Shown: piece after piece, positions 15,761-24,802 of the stretch
Layout of the letters: each line of letters begins with the position of its first letter
How positions within the stretch are numbered: the stretch's first letter is position 1
NCBI GenBank assembly: GCA_964583765.1
Contig: CAZOWW010000072.1
Location: forward strand, 1 to 30,040
Length of the DNA: 30,040 nt
Reading direction: 5' to 3'
Origin: CAZOWW01 sp964583765
GTDB taxonomy: Bacteria; Actinomycetota; Actinomycetes; Actinomycetales; Kineosporiaceae
The notes under the pieces: generated by a model
Told to the model about the DNA's origin: nothing
Databases searched by the model: none
What the model saw: the letters and a program-made list of their open reading frames with translations, nothing else
Translations under genes and position numbers: made by a program

Positions 15761-15792
15761 GGACGGCGCGGACCCGTGGGCCCGCGCCGTCC
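15761..15792 (-). terminator. Strong hairpin between cydB and cydD
   Basis: GGACGGCGCGG (15761-15771) pairs with CCGCGCCGTCC (15782-15792) around a 10-base loop, 10 bases after the cydB stop on the - strand. No T-tract follows. It may be a partial terminator or a 3' stabiliser that separates high cydAB expression from lower cydDC and kinase expression. Confidence 0.5.
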
Positions 15793-15802
15793 GTCCCGAC
15801 CG

Positions 15803-16858
<1,056 letters not shown>

Positions 16859-16892
16859 GGGTGACTCCTTCTCGTGTTCCTGCGCGATCGCA

Positions 16893-18338
16893 TCAGTAGG
16901 CGAAGACCAGGGGGGCGTCCTCGGCGGCGTCCGCCTCGGCGGTGACCTCGGGCGCTCCGGCGGCGGTGTAGCGGCGGATCAGGCCGAACCAGACCGCCGC
17001 GAGGACGCCGTACAGCAGCGTGAACACGACGAGCGACACAGCGACGTTCCAGGCGCTCAGCCCGGACACGCCGTCCGCCGTGAGAAGCCGGAGCGAGGGG
17101 TCACCGGTGGGATTGGGCGCGACGATCCACGGCTGCCGGCCCATCTCGGTGAAGATCCAGCCGGTGACGTTGGCCAGGAACGGCGTCGGGATCACCCACA
17201 GGGCGAACCGGCCGAAGCGGACGTCCGACGGGGTGCGCTTCTTGCGCGTCAGCCACAGGCCGAGCAGGGCGAGGAGCCCGCTGAAGACCCCGAACCCGAT
17301 CATCATGCGGAAGTTCCAGTAGGTCACGGCGAGGATCGGCTTGTAGTCCACCGGGGTGCCGTCCGCGCTGGGGTACTTCTCCGCGTAGTCGGCCTGCAGG
17401 TCCTTGACGCCCGAGACCTGGCCATCGAAGTCACCGGTCGCGAGCCAGGAGGTGAGTTTGGGCACGGACACGTTGGTGAGATCGCACTTGTTCGAGAGCG
17501 GTCCGACCGCGAAGAGGCTGAACTCGGCGCCCTTGCCGCTGCCGCACAGGGCCTCGGCGGCGGCCATCTTCATCGGCTGCTGCTTGAACATGAGCTTGGC
17601 CTGGGCATCCCCGGAGATCGCGACGCCGAGCCCGGAGATGAGGATGACCACCAGGGCCAGGCGCAGGGCGGGCCGGTAGGTGGCCGCCTCCGCGGGGGTG
17701 GCGCCCCGGTTCGCCTTCACGACCCACCAGCCGGCGATGCCCGCCATGAAGGTGCCGGCGGTCAGGAAGGACGCGGTCACCGTGTGCGGGAAGGCCGCCA
17801 GGGTGGTCGGGTTCGTCAGCACGCGGGCGATGCTGTGCAGTTCCGCGCGATGCGTGCTGGGGTTGATGCTCGCACCGACCGGGTGCTGCATGAAGGAGTT
17901 CGCCGCGATGATGAAGTAGGCGGAGAGGTTCACGCCGAATGCGGCGAGCCAGATCGTGGCCAGGTGGACGCCCTTCGGCAGCCGGTCCCAGCCGAAGATC
18001 CACAGGCCCAGGAACGTGGACTCGATGAAGAAGGCCGCGAGGCCCTCCATCGCCAGGGGCGCTCCGAAGATGTCACCGACGAACCGGGAATAGGCGCTCC
18101 AGTTCATGCCGAACTGGAACTCCTGCACGATGCCGGTGACGACCCCGATCGCGAAGTTGATCAGGAAGAGTTTCCCGAAGAACTTGGTCAGCCGCAGCCA
18201 CCGCTCCTCGCCGGTCCGATACCAGCAGGTCTGGAGGATCGCGACGAGCGGCGCGAGACCGATCGTCAGCGGCACGAAGAAGAAGTGGTAGACGGTGGTG
18301 ATACCGAACTGCCACCTCGACAGATCGAGTGCGTTCAC
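16893..18338 (-). CDS. cydA: Cytochrome bd ubiquinol/menaquinol oxidase subunit I
   Basis: CydA carries the haems and the quinol site of cytochrome bd. The 481-residue protein begins NALDLSRWQFGITTVYHFFF, with His18 matching the N-terminal haem-ligand His of the family. It continues with QEFQFGMNWSAYSRFVGD, the NSFMQHPVG segment, and GRQPWIV near residue 395. It is shorter than E. coli CydA (about 520), consistent with the short Q-loop form. GTG (complement of 18336-18338) is chosen because GGGAG precedes it by five bases and the family N-terminus begins there. An open frame continues upstream but lies in the promoter. It is the first gene of cydA-cydB-cydD-cydC-kinase. Confidence 0.96.
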   Translation of the reverse strand: MNALDLSRWQFGITTVYHFFFVPLTIGLAPLVAILQTCWYRTGEERWLRLTKFFGKLFLINFAIGVVTGIVQEFQFGMNWSAYSRFVGDIFGAPLAMEGLAAFFIESTFLGLWIFGWDRLPKGVHLATIWLAAFGVNLSAYFIIAANSFMQHPVGASINPSTHRAELHSIARVLTNPTTLAAFPHTVTASFLTAGTFMAGIAGWWVVKANRGATPAEAATYRPALRLALVVILISGLGVAISGDAQAKLMFKQQPMKMAAAEALCGSGKGAEFSLFAVGPLSNKCDLTNVSVPKLTSWLATGDFDGQVSGVKDLQADYAEKYPSADGTPVDYKPILAVTYWNFRMMIGFGVFSGLLALLGLWLTRKKRTPSDVRFGRFALWVIPTPFLANVTGWIFTEMGRQPWIVAPNPTGDPSLRLLTADGVSGLSAWNVAVSLVVFTLLYGVLAAVWFGLIRRYTAAGAPEVTAEADAAEDAPLVFAY

Positions 18339-18387
18339 GAGCGCTCCCGGGTGTCCACACTGGCCGACGCCCGTCGACCTGGGTCGC

Positions 18388-18393
18388 ACGGTA
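18388..18393 (-). promoter_or_regulatory. -10 element TACCGT of the cyd operon promoter
   Basis: Read on the - strand, TACCGT fits the TANNNT -10 pattern and predicts a start near 18381, leaving a leader of about 43 bases before the cydA GTG. No recognisable -35 hexamer lies 16-19 bases upstream, as expected for an activator-dependent promoter. Confidence 0.4.
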
Positions 18394-18416
18394 GGAGCGG
18401 GCCCAGGAAATGCCTC

Positions 18417-18430
18417 AGGACCTCGGTCCC
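18417..18430 (-). promoter_or_regulatory. DosR-box-like dyad in the cydA promoter
   Basis: On the - strand the site reads GGGAC, CGAG, GTCCT. Its core GGACC-GA-GGTCC is a perfect palindrome. The mycobacterial DosR box has GGGAC and GTCCC half-sites with a four-base TWWA centre. Here the half-sites and spacing fit, but the centre does not. The dyad is centred about 42.5 bases before the start predicted from TACCGT, which is a normal position for an activator replacing the -35 element. It is the only such dyad I noticed in the intergenic regions. Confidence 0.45.
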
Positions 18431-18448
18431 TCGACAACGACGGAATGT

Positions 18449-18478
18449 CGCCGAACGTAGTCGTTCATGCGCCGAACG
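18449..18478. repeat. Direct repeat CGCCGAACG spaced by 21 bp, upstream of cydA
   Basis: CGCCGAACG occurs at 18449-18457 and 18470-18478, two helical turns apart. Between them lies CGTTC (18462-18466), so GAACG-N4-CGTTC also forms an inverted repeat at 18453-18466. The half-sites are about 72 and 93 bases before the predicted cydA start. They could bind a second regulator. The rest of the 327-base gap between cydA and acyP (18479-18653) shows GC-rich degenerate sequence and no gene. Confidence 0.4.
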
Positions 18479-18653
18479 GCGGGGAGGGTCGTTGGACGGC
18501 GGGGGAGTGTCGCCCGCCTCGCCGCAGCGTGTCGGGCCGATCGCTGCGTGGACGAGCCCGGCGGCGGGTGCGGGATGAGGCCGGCGACGGTTGCCTGCGG
18601 GGGCGGCGTGAGGACGCCGGTGGCTTCCTGCGGGGGCGGGATCCGGCCTGGGT

Positions 18654-18659
18654 TAGCCT
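18654..18659 (+). promoter_or_regulatory. -10 element TAGCCT of a leaderless acyP promoter
   Basis: TAGCCT is followed by exactly six bases and the ATG of acyP at 18666. There is no Shine-Dalgarno sequence. The hexamer and spacing are identical to those before the response regulator gene. Confidence 0.45.
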
Positions 18660-18665
18660 GCGCGA

Positions 18666-18989
18666 ATGAGCGAGACCCCGATGATGCCGGGACCCGGTGC
18701 CGAGGAGCCCGTGCGCATCACCTGCTGGGTGCGGGGCCATGTGCAGGGTGTCGGGTTCCGGTGGTGGGTGCGTTCCCGGGCGCTGGAGCTGCGCCTGGTC
18801 GGCAGCGCGCGGAACTGCCCGGACGGGCGGGTCGAGGTGGTGGCCGAGGGCTCGCGGGGCGCCTGCGAGCTCCTGCTGGACCTGCTGGAGGAGGACGTGT
18901 CCACGGCGGACCGGCCGGGCTGGGTGCGTGGCGTCGTCCACCGGTGGTCGCCGGCTCGCGGCACCTGCACGGGTTTCGCCGAGCGCTGA
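18666..18989 (+). CDS. acyP: Acylphosphatase
   Basis: This small cytoplasmic enzyme of 107 residues hydrolyses acyl phosphates such as carbamoyl phosphate and 1,3-bisphosphoglycerate. The signature GHVQGVGFRWWVRSRA contains the phosphate-binding loop and catalytic Arg, and SARNCPDGRVEVVAEG contains the catalytic Asn. The product is slightly longer than the usual 90-100 residues because of a Met/Pro-rich N-terminus. A location just before smc is common in this class. Expression appears leaderless. It is separated from smc by 209 bases that include a separate candidate promoter. Confidence 0.95.
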   Translation: MSETPMMPGPGAEEPVRITCWVRGHVQGVGFRWWVRSRALELRLVGSARNCPDGRVEVVAEGSRGACELLLDLLEEDVSTADRPGWVRGVVHRWSPARGTCTGFAER

Positions 18990-19078
18990 CGGCCGTGGTG
19001 TCGGAGCGCTGGATTCACCCTCATGGTGCGGCCCCGGGTACCGGCAACGGCCCGGCGTGTGTGATAGACGGCGCGCGC

Positions 19079-19084
19079 TAGGCT
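19079..19084 (+). promoter_or_regulatory. -10 element TAGGCT upstream of smc
   Basis: TAGGCT fits TANNNT and predicts a start near 19091, giving a leader of about 108 bases. The leader can fold a hairpin (CCGGAC 19129-19134 with GTCCGG 19141-19146), flanked by GGCCC and GGGCC which extend the stem. No clear -35 is present. Confidence 0.3.
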
Positions 19085-19198
19085 GGTGAAGCTCTCCCCG
19101 GCCGCCGGAGTGCCGACGGGCCCTCGCGCCGGACGGTGCGGTCCGGTGGGCCTTCGCCGCGGTCGAGCGATCCCGATTCCCGCCGAGGAGCCCGCCCT

Positions 19199-22100
19199 GT
19201 GCACCTGAAGACCCTGACCCTCCGGGGGTTCAAGTCGTTCGCCTCGGCGACGACATTGCGCCTGGAGCCCGGGATCACCTGTGTCGTCGGCCCCAACGGC
19301 TCGGGCAAGTCGAACGTGGTGGACGGTCTCGCCTGGGTCATGGGGGAGCAGGGGGCCAAGACCCTGCGGGGCGGACGCATGGAGGACGTCATCTTCGCCG
19401 GCACCGCGGGCCGCGCCCCGCTGGGTCGCGCCGAGGTGAGTCTGACCATCGACAACACCGACGGCGCGCTGCCGATCGACTTCACCGAGGTCACCATCTC
19501 GCGGACCATGTTCCGCTCGGGAGGGTCCGACTACGCCATCAACGGGACGCCCTGCCGGCTGCTGGATGTGCAGGAGCTGCTCAGCGACTCCGGCATCGGC
19601 CGTGAGATGCACGTCATCGTGGGCCAGGGGCAGCTCGACGCCGTGCTGCACGCCTCGCCGGAGGACCGTCGCGGGTTCATCGAGGAAGCCGCGGGGGTCC
19701 TCAAGCACCGCAAGCGCAAGGAGAAAGCCCTCCGCAAGCTCGACTCCATGCAGGTCAACCTCACCCGCCTCGCCGACCTGACCACCGAGATCCGGCGCCA
19801 GCTCAAGCCCCTGGGGCGCCAGGCGGAGGTGGCCCGGCGGGCCGCGGTCGTGCAGGCGGACCTGCGGGACGCGCGGGCCCTGCTGCTCGCGGACGACCTC
19901 GTGCAGTTGAGCACCACGCTCGCCGCGGACATCGCCGACGAGAAGGCCATGCGGGAGCGCCGCGAGGAGGTCGAGGCCGCCCTCGTCGCCGCCCGCGAGC
20001 AGGTCGCGAGCCTGGAACTGCTCGCCGCCGACGCCGCCCCGCGACTGGCCCGGGCACAGGACACCTGGTACCGCCTCTCGGGGCTGCGCGAGCGGATGCG
20101 TGGCACGGCGTCCCTGGCCGCCGACCGCGAGCGGTTGCTGGGCGACGCCGAGCCGGAGCGGCGCCCCGGTCCCGACCCGGAGGACCTGCTCCTGCAGGCG
20201 GCGACCGCCCGGGCCCAGGAGGACGCCCTGCGCGAGCAGGTGGAGGCCGTGCGCGAGGTGCTCGAGACCGCGGTCGAGCGAAGGCACGAGGCGGAGGCGG
20301 CCGAGGGCGCGGAGGAACGCCGGCTGCAGGCACGGTTGCGGGCCGCGGCGGACCGCCGGGAAGGGCTCGCGCGCCTGGCCGGGCAGGTCGCCGCCCGGCG
20401 CAGCCGGGTCGAGGCCGGTGAGGAGGAGGTCGAGCGCCTCGCCGAGGCCATCGCCGAGGCCCAGGAACGGGCGGAGGACGCCCAGCGCGACTTCTCCGCG
20501 GTGGAGCTGGAGGTGGCCGGCGACGACGTCGGGGAGGAGGACCTCGGCACCGCGCACGAGGCGGCCTCCTCAGCCCTGGCCGCCGCGGAGGCGGAGGTCG
20601 AGCGGCTTCGCGCGACCGAGCGTGAGGCGGAGCGCGACCGGGCCACCTGGACCGCGCGCCGCGAGACGCTCGAGCTGAGCCTGCGCCGCAAGGACGGGGC
20701 CGCGGTCCTGCTGACCGCCACCGACCGCCCGGCGGGGGTGCTGGGGTCGGTCGCCGAGCTGGTGCAGGTCGACGAGTCGGCTCGGGCCGGCGTGGCGGCC
20801 GCGTTGGGCCCGCTCGCTGAGGCCGTCGCCGTGACCACCGCGGAACTGGCCCGCCGGGCGGTGGCGCAACTGCGCGCGCAGGACGCCGGCCAGGTGACGG
20901 TGGTCGTGGCGGACATGCCGGCCTCGACGGCGCCGGCCGCCGCCGGACGCCCGCCCCTGCCTCCGGGGGCACGCTGGGCCGGGGACCTCGTCCAGGTGCC
21001 GCAGGAACTGGGCCCGGTGCTGCGCCGTGCCGTGGACGCCGTCGTGCTCGTGCCGGACGAACGGACCGGGTGCGAGCTGGTCCGCTCGCACCCCGACCTG
21101 GTGGCGGTGGACCCCTCCGGGATGGTCGTGCGGGCGGGAGTGGTGCAGGGCGGCAGCGCCGGGACGCCCTCCCTGCTGGAGGTGCAGGCCGCGGTCGCCG
21201 AGGCCGCCGATCGTGCCCGGGCCGCCGCGGAGCGCGCCGCCACGGTGCTGGAATCGCTCCAGGGAGCCAAGGCCCGGCGCGAGTGGGCCGTGATCGCCGT
21301 GGAGGAGGCACTCACGCGCCTGCGGGAGCGCGATGCGCGCGGCGCGGCCGTGGCCCAGCGGCTCGGCCAGTTCGGGGCCACCGCCAAGGCCGCCCGGGCC
21401 GAGGTCGCCCGGCTGGCCGGATCGCTCGCCGGCAAGCAGGCCGCCCTCGTCGAGGAACGTGTCCAGCTCACCGCCCTGGAGGAGCGGTGGGCTGAGGCGA
21501 GTGAGGTCTGTGCCGAGGACGCCGAGGACGGCGACGAGCCCTCGACCGCGGAGCGTGACCGGCTCGCCGCGGCCGCCTCCGCTGCTCGCGCGCACGAGAT
21601 GGAGGCGCGCCTGGCCCTGCGCACCGCCGAGGAACGTACCCGCGCCATGGCCGGGCGGGCCGATCAGCTGGAGCGCGCCGCGACCACGGAGCAGGAGGAA
21701 CGCGAGCGTTCCGCCGTGCGCAGCCGCCGCCGCGAGCGCGAGCGTGCCGTGGCGCGGTCCGTGCTGGCCGGCGCGCGCTGGACGTTGGGCGTCCTCGAGA
21801 CCGTGCTCGCACGGGCCGAGCAGGAGCGTGAGTCGGCCGAGTCCGAGCGCAGCCGCCGGGACACCGAGCTGTCCACGGCCCGCACCGCCCTGTCGCGTCT
21901 GGCCGAGGAGTACGCCACGATCACCGACTCGGCGCACCGGGACGAGGTCGCCCGGGCCCAGCAGCGGATCCGGATCGAGGCCATGCGTCAGCGCAGTATC
22001 GACGAGCTCGGCATGGACCCGGACATCCTCGTCGAGGAGTACGGCCCCCATCAGCTCGTGCCGCCCAGCCCGAGCGCGCCGGGGGACAAGGAGCCGGCCG

Positions 22101-22786
22101 AGCCCCCGCGCCCGATGCCGTTCGTGCGGGCCCAGCAGGAGAAGCGACTGCGCTCGGCGGAACGGGCCCTGGCCCTGCTGGGCACGGTGAACCCCCTGGC
22201 CCTGGAGGAGTTCGCGGCCCTGGAGGAGCGGCACAAGTTCCTCACCGAACAGCTGGAGGACCTCAAGACGACCCGCAAGGACCTCCTGGAGATCGTCCGG
22301 GAGGTCGACGAGCGGGTCGAGCAGGTGTTCACCGAGGCCTACCGGGACACCGCCGAGCAGTTCGTCCGGGTGTTCTCGCGACTGTTCCCGGGCGGTGAGG
22401 GGCGCCTGGTGCTCACCGACCCGTCCAACATGCTCACCACGGGGGTCGAGGTCGAGGCCCGGCCCCCGGGCAAGAAGGTCAAGCGCCTGTCCCTGCTCTC
22501 CGGCGGGGAGCGCTCGCTGACCGCGGTCGCCCTGCTCGTGGCCATCTTCAAGGCGCGGCCGAGCCCCTTCTACGTGCTCGACGAGGTCGAGGCGGCCCTG
22601 GACGACACCAACCTGGGACGGCTGATCACCATCCTCGAGGAACTGAGGGAGTCCTCGCAGCTGATCGTGATCACCCACCAGAAGCGGACCATGGAGGTCG
22701 CGGACGCCCTGTACGGGGTGACCATGCGCGGGGACGGCGTCACCACGGTGGTCAGCCAGCGCCTGCGCGGGGAACAACCGGCCTGA
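19199..22786 (+). CDS. smc: Chromosome segregation protein SMC
   Basis: SMC is the ATPase of bacterial condensin; with ScpA and ScpB it organises newly replicated chromosomes. The 1195-residue sequence has all expected parts. An N-terminal head has Walker A GPNGSGKSN (31-39) and LAWVMGEQGAK. A first coiled coil (about 165-500) is rich in Ala, Glu and Arg. A hinge lies near 500-680, containing AGVLGSVAELVQVD. A second coiled coil (about 680-1000) leads to a C-terminal head with LSLLSGGERSLTAVALL, YVLDEVEAALDDTNLGRL and VITHQKRTMEVAD. The GTG start has GAGGAG (19185-19190) eight bases upstream. The TGA stop overlaps a possible CTG start of a small downstream frame. Confidence 0.97.
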   Translation: MHLKTLTLRGFKSFASATTLRLEPGITCVVGPNGSGKSNVVDGLAWVMGEQGAKTLRGGRMEDVIFAGTAGRAPLGRAEVSLTIDNTDGALPIDFTEVTISRTMFRSGGSDYAINGTPCRLLDVQELLSDSGIGREMHVIVGQGQLDAVLHASPEDRRGFIEEAAGVLKHRKRKEKALRKLDSMQVNLTRLADLTTEIRRQLKPLGRQAEVARRAAVVQADLRDARALLLADDLVQLSTTLAADIADEKAMRERREEVEAALVAAREQVASLELLAADAAPRLARAQDTWYRLSGLRERMRGTASLAADRERLLGDAEPERRPGPDPEDLLLQAATARAQEDALREQVEAVREVLETAVERRHEAEAAEGAEERRLQARLRAAADRREGLARLAGQVAARRSRVEAGEEEVERLAEAIAEAQERAEDAQRDFSAVELEVAGDDVGEEDLGTAHEAASSALAAAEAEVERLRATEREAERDRATWTARRETLELSLRRKDGAAVLLTATDRPAGVLGSVAELVQVDESARAGVAAALGPLAEAVAVTTAELARRAVAQLRAQDAGQVTVVVADMPASTAPAAAGRPPLPPGARWAGDLVQVPQELGPVLRRAVDAVVLVPDERTGCELVRSHPDLVAVDPSGMVVRAGVVQGGSAGTPSLLEVQAAVAEAADRARAAAERAATVLESLQGAKARREWAVIAVEEALTRLRERDARGAAVAQRLGQFGATAKAARAEVARLAGSLAGKQAALVEERVQLTALEERWAEASEVCAEDAEDGDEPSTAERDRLAAAASAARAHEMEARLALRTAEERTRAMAGRADQLERAATTEQEERERSAVRSRRRERERAVARSVLAGARWTLGVLETVLARAEQERESAESERSRRDTELSTARTALSRLAEEYATITDSAHRDEVARAQQRIRIEAMRQRSIDELGMDPDILVEEYGPHQLVPPSPSAPGDKEPAEPPRPMPFVRAQQEKRLRSAERALALLGTVNPLALEEFAALEERHKFLTEQLEDLKTTRKDLLEIVREVDERVEQVFTEAYRDTAEQFVRVFSRLFPGGEGRLVLTDPSNMLTTGVEVEARPPGKKVKRLSLLSGGERSLTAVALLVAIFKARPSPFYVLDEVEAALDDTNLGRLITILEELRESSQLIVITHQKRTMEVADALYGVTMRGDGVTTVVSQRLRGEQPA

Positions 22787-22974
22787 ACACGTCCCGCCCG
22801 CCTCGCGGTGCACGTCCACGGTGCCGCGGCGCCCGCCTCGCCGAGCTCACCGGCCGCGCCGATGAGCTGGACGACCCCGATGGGTCGGACGACGCGGACA
22901 TCCTCGTCGAGCTGAAGACGGTCCGCTTCCTTCAAGCGCTCGGGTTGCCGGTGCCGGACGCCCTCACCTGGTGA
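22783..22974 (+). CDS. Possible small protein (CTG start overlapping smc) or remnant gene
   Basis: After smc a frame ending at TGA 22972-22974 shows strong coding character: over its last 50 codons about nine in ten end in G or C, while second positions are mixed. It ends ELKTVRFLQALGLPVPDALTW after an acidic DELDDPDGSDDADILV stretch. No ATG, GTG or TTG opens it. The only candidate is CTG 22783, which overlaps the smc stop as CTGA, with GGGGA (22769-22773) nine bases upstream. That would give 63 residues with a basic N-terminal part. It may be a real coupled small protein or the 3' remnant of a lost gene. No family was recognised. Confidence 0.38.
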   Translation: MNTSRPPRGARPRCRGARLAELTGRADELDDPDGSDDADILVELKTVRFLQALGLPVPDALTW

Positions 22975-23022
22975 GCGCACGAGTGGATCGCCACCCGACC
23001 GGGGTGTCGAAGTGGGGATTCC

Positions 23023-23041
23023 CGGGGTAACGGTTTCCCCG
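23023..23041. promoter_or_regulatory. 19-bp near-palindrome, possible operator
   Basis: CGGGGTAAC-G-GTTTCCCCG pairs at eight of nine positions around a central G. It lies just upstream of the candidate promoter of the repeat-rich membrane protein. It could be an operator or a weak terminator hairpin for the smc transcript. Confidence 0.35.
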
Positions 23042-23047
23042 AAAGCC

Positions 23048-23079
23048 TGGACACTCAGAGTATGCGAATGAGTACTCTG
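23048..23079 (+). promoter_or_regulatory. Candidate promoter with an overlapping inverted repeat
   Basis: TGGACA (23048-23053) and TACTCT (23073-23078) form a promoter-like pair with a long 19-base spacer. The -10 lies within an inverted repeat, CAGAGTA (23056-23062) and TACTCTG (23073-23079), separated by 10 bases. A protein on this dyad would block or reshape the promoter. It is 52 bases before the chosen start of the next gene. Confidence 0.35.
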
Positions 23080-23130
23080 GGCATTCAGGGAGAGGCTGGA
23101 CGCCTGTGCCCCGGTCCGGAGGACTTTGTT

Positions 23131-24627
23131 GTGCGCCCCGAGTACGGCACCGTAGACGCTGTGACTCCCGTCCTCATGATCAGCGTGATCGCGGCGGTGG
23201 GCGTGGTTCTCGCGGTGGCCGTGCCCCGGCTGCAGGAGGGCGCGCACATCCTGACCCCTGCGGGACGACGACTGGTCCGGCGGGTGACACATGCGATGGC
23301 CGACCGCACCCGGGCAGTGCTGCACCTGCCGCCCGCGGTGCGAGGCCGGGACGCGAGCGAGCACCGTCCCTCCACCCGCGGTCGACGGGTCCCGCCCGTT
23401 CCCCCCGCGGCCTACCCCTCGTCCGCTCCGCCCGGAGGCTGGACCGGTCCGACCACCACCGCGCAACCCGCGGACTCCTGGAGCCCGGAAGGCCACGGCG
23501 CGCTGCTGGACCCCTACGTCGACCCGGGGGCGGACCCCTCGTCGTCCCCTCGGCCGTACCCCGGAACAGCCGATCCCCGAGACGCGCAGGGATATCCGAG
23601 CGGCGACGGCCACCTGTCGGACCAGGGGCGTCGTCCTCCCACCCGTACGGACGGGGGTGGCGGGCAGCCGTACCTGGCTCCCGGTCAGACTCCCGGGTAC
23701 CCCCAGTTCGAGTACCCCGCGGCTGAGCCTGCCGGACCGGGGAGGGTGTCGTCCCCGGAGCCGTACCCCGGCACCGGGTACCCCCGAGCCGAGTACTCCT
23801 CGGCTGAGTACCGCCAACCCGACTACCGCCCGCCCGAGTACTCCCCGGCTGAGTACCGACCGGCTGAGTACCCCCCAGCTGAGTACCGACCGGCTGAGTA
23901 CCCCTCGGCGGGGCATCCCGGATCCGAGTACTCCGGGTACGCGGATCGCTCCGCCACCGAGCATCGAGGTCCTGACCGCTCCGCTCCCGGTGCACAGGGG
24001 AGCCTGCCGCCCGGTGGCGCGGAGCAGCGCCGATGGGACGCGGCGGACGGGTCGCTTCCGGCCACGGGCGGACGGGCCTGGGACGAGCCGTTCCCGTTCG
24101 AGCCGGAGGGCCCGAGGACGGCGAGCGGCGCGGTCGACTTCGAGCGCACCGTGCGTCGGGACCAGTGGGGGAGCGCGTATTCCTCGGCCCCAGGGCAGCC
24201 GGACGAGCGACGCCCCGACACGGTCGGGGAGACCACCCGTCCTCGTCGGGAAGCGGACCGGACTCCTGTGGCCGGCGGTCTGGCCCCGGGTCCTGGGGGG
24301 ACCGGGCGGTCCGACGACCCGTGGTCGGTCTCCGTGGCCGAGGCCGCGCAACGTCCGTGGCAGGTGGACGCACCGTCGCTGCCCGAGTTCACCGCACCGG
24401 AACGGACGCCCGGACCGTACGGCGGCCACGACCCCGGGGGACAGCGCCGTCTGGAGACGGGCGGAGTTGCGTATCCCTACGCCCGCCCGTCCGGTGGGGG
24501 ACCCGACGTGGTGGACCTGCGGCGGTCGGCACCGCCGGTCGAGGACCGTGGAGCCACCGTGGACGAGGTCGCCGACCGGTTCGATCCGCAGGTGGAGCGC
24601 ACCCGCCCGCGACACGGCACCCCCTGA
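23131..24627 (+). CDS. Single-pass membrane protein with Tyr/Pro pentapeptide repeats, function unknown
   Basis: I do not recognise this 498-residue protein. GTG 23131 is chosen because GGAGGA (23118-23123) lies seven bases upstream. An in-frame ATG at 23062 would add 23 residues but overlaps the promoter dyad. A short N-terminus is followed by one membrane helix (about residues 11-31, VTPVLMISVIAAVGVVLAVAV). A basic stretch after it (GRRLVRRVTHAMADRTR) suggests that the rest faces the cytoplasm. Residues 70-498 are low complexity, rich in Pro, Gly, Ser, Arg and Tyr. Residues 220-270 are near-perfect pentapeptides of the form AEYRP/AEYPP. It sits between smc and ftsY. A structural or scaffold role at the membrane is possible but unproven. 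Confidence 0.75.
   Translation: MRPEYGTVDAVTPVLMISVIAAVGVVLAVAVPRLQEGAHILTPAGRRLVRRVTHAMADRTRAVLHLPPAVRGRDASEHRPSTRGRRVPPVPPAAYPSSAPPGGWTGPTTTAQPADSWSPEGHGALLDPYVDPGADPSSSPRPYPGTADPRDAQGYPSGDGHLSDQGRRPPTRTDGGGGQPYLAPGQTPGYPQFEYPAAEPAGPGRVSSPEPYPGTGYPRAEYSSAEYRQPDYRPPEYSPAEYRPAEYPPAEYRPAEYPSAGHPGSEYSGYADRSATEHRGPDRSAPGAQGSLPPGGAEQRRWDAADGSLPATGGRAWDEPFPFEPEGPRTASGAVDFERTVRRDQWGSAYSSAPGQPDERRPDTVGETTRPRREADRTPVAGGLAPGPGGTGRSDDPWSVSVAEAAQRPWQVDAPSLPEFTAPERTPGPYGGHDPGGQRRLETGGVAYPYARPSGGGPDVVDLRRSAPPVEDRGATVDEVADRFDPQVERTRPRHGTP
23788..23940 (+). repeat. 15-bp repeats encoding about ten (A/P)(E/D)Yxx pentapeptides
   Basis: Units based on GCTGAGTACCGACCG encode AEYSS, AEYRQ, PDYRP, PEYSP, AEYRP, AEYPP, AEYRP, AEYPS, AGHPG and SEYSG in succession. 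The central four units are the most alike. The phase is strictly 15 bases, so the reading frame is preserved through expansion. Confidence 0.85.
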
Positions 24628-24802
24628 GCCGGGCTGGCGACGGATCGCCGGGCGAGGCCACCCTCCCCGTGGTGGGGTGGGGTGATACGGCAGGCTTGGG
24701 CTGTCCGGTCACGGTCGGGCCGTTCGCCCCGGTGCGAGCAGCCCCGATCGGTGGGTGGTTGACCGGGACCCGCCTCTGGGGCGGACCTGCTGAGAAAGGC
24801 GC

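Noticed and set aside
23788..23940. Short regular repeats that could be mistaken for a CRISPR array
   Set aside because: Units are 15 bp, contiguous, in frame and without spacers; they encode pentapeptides, and there are no cas genes.
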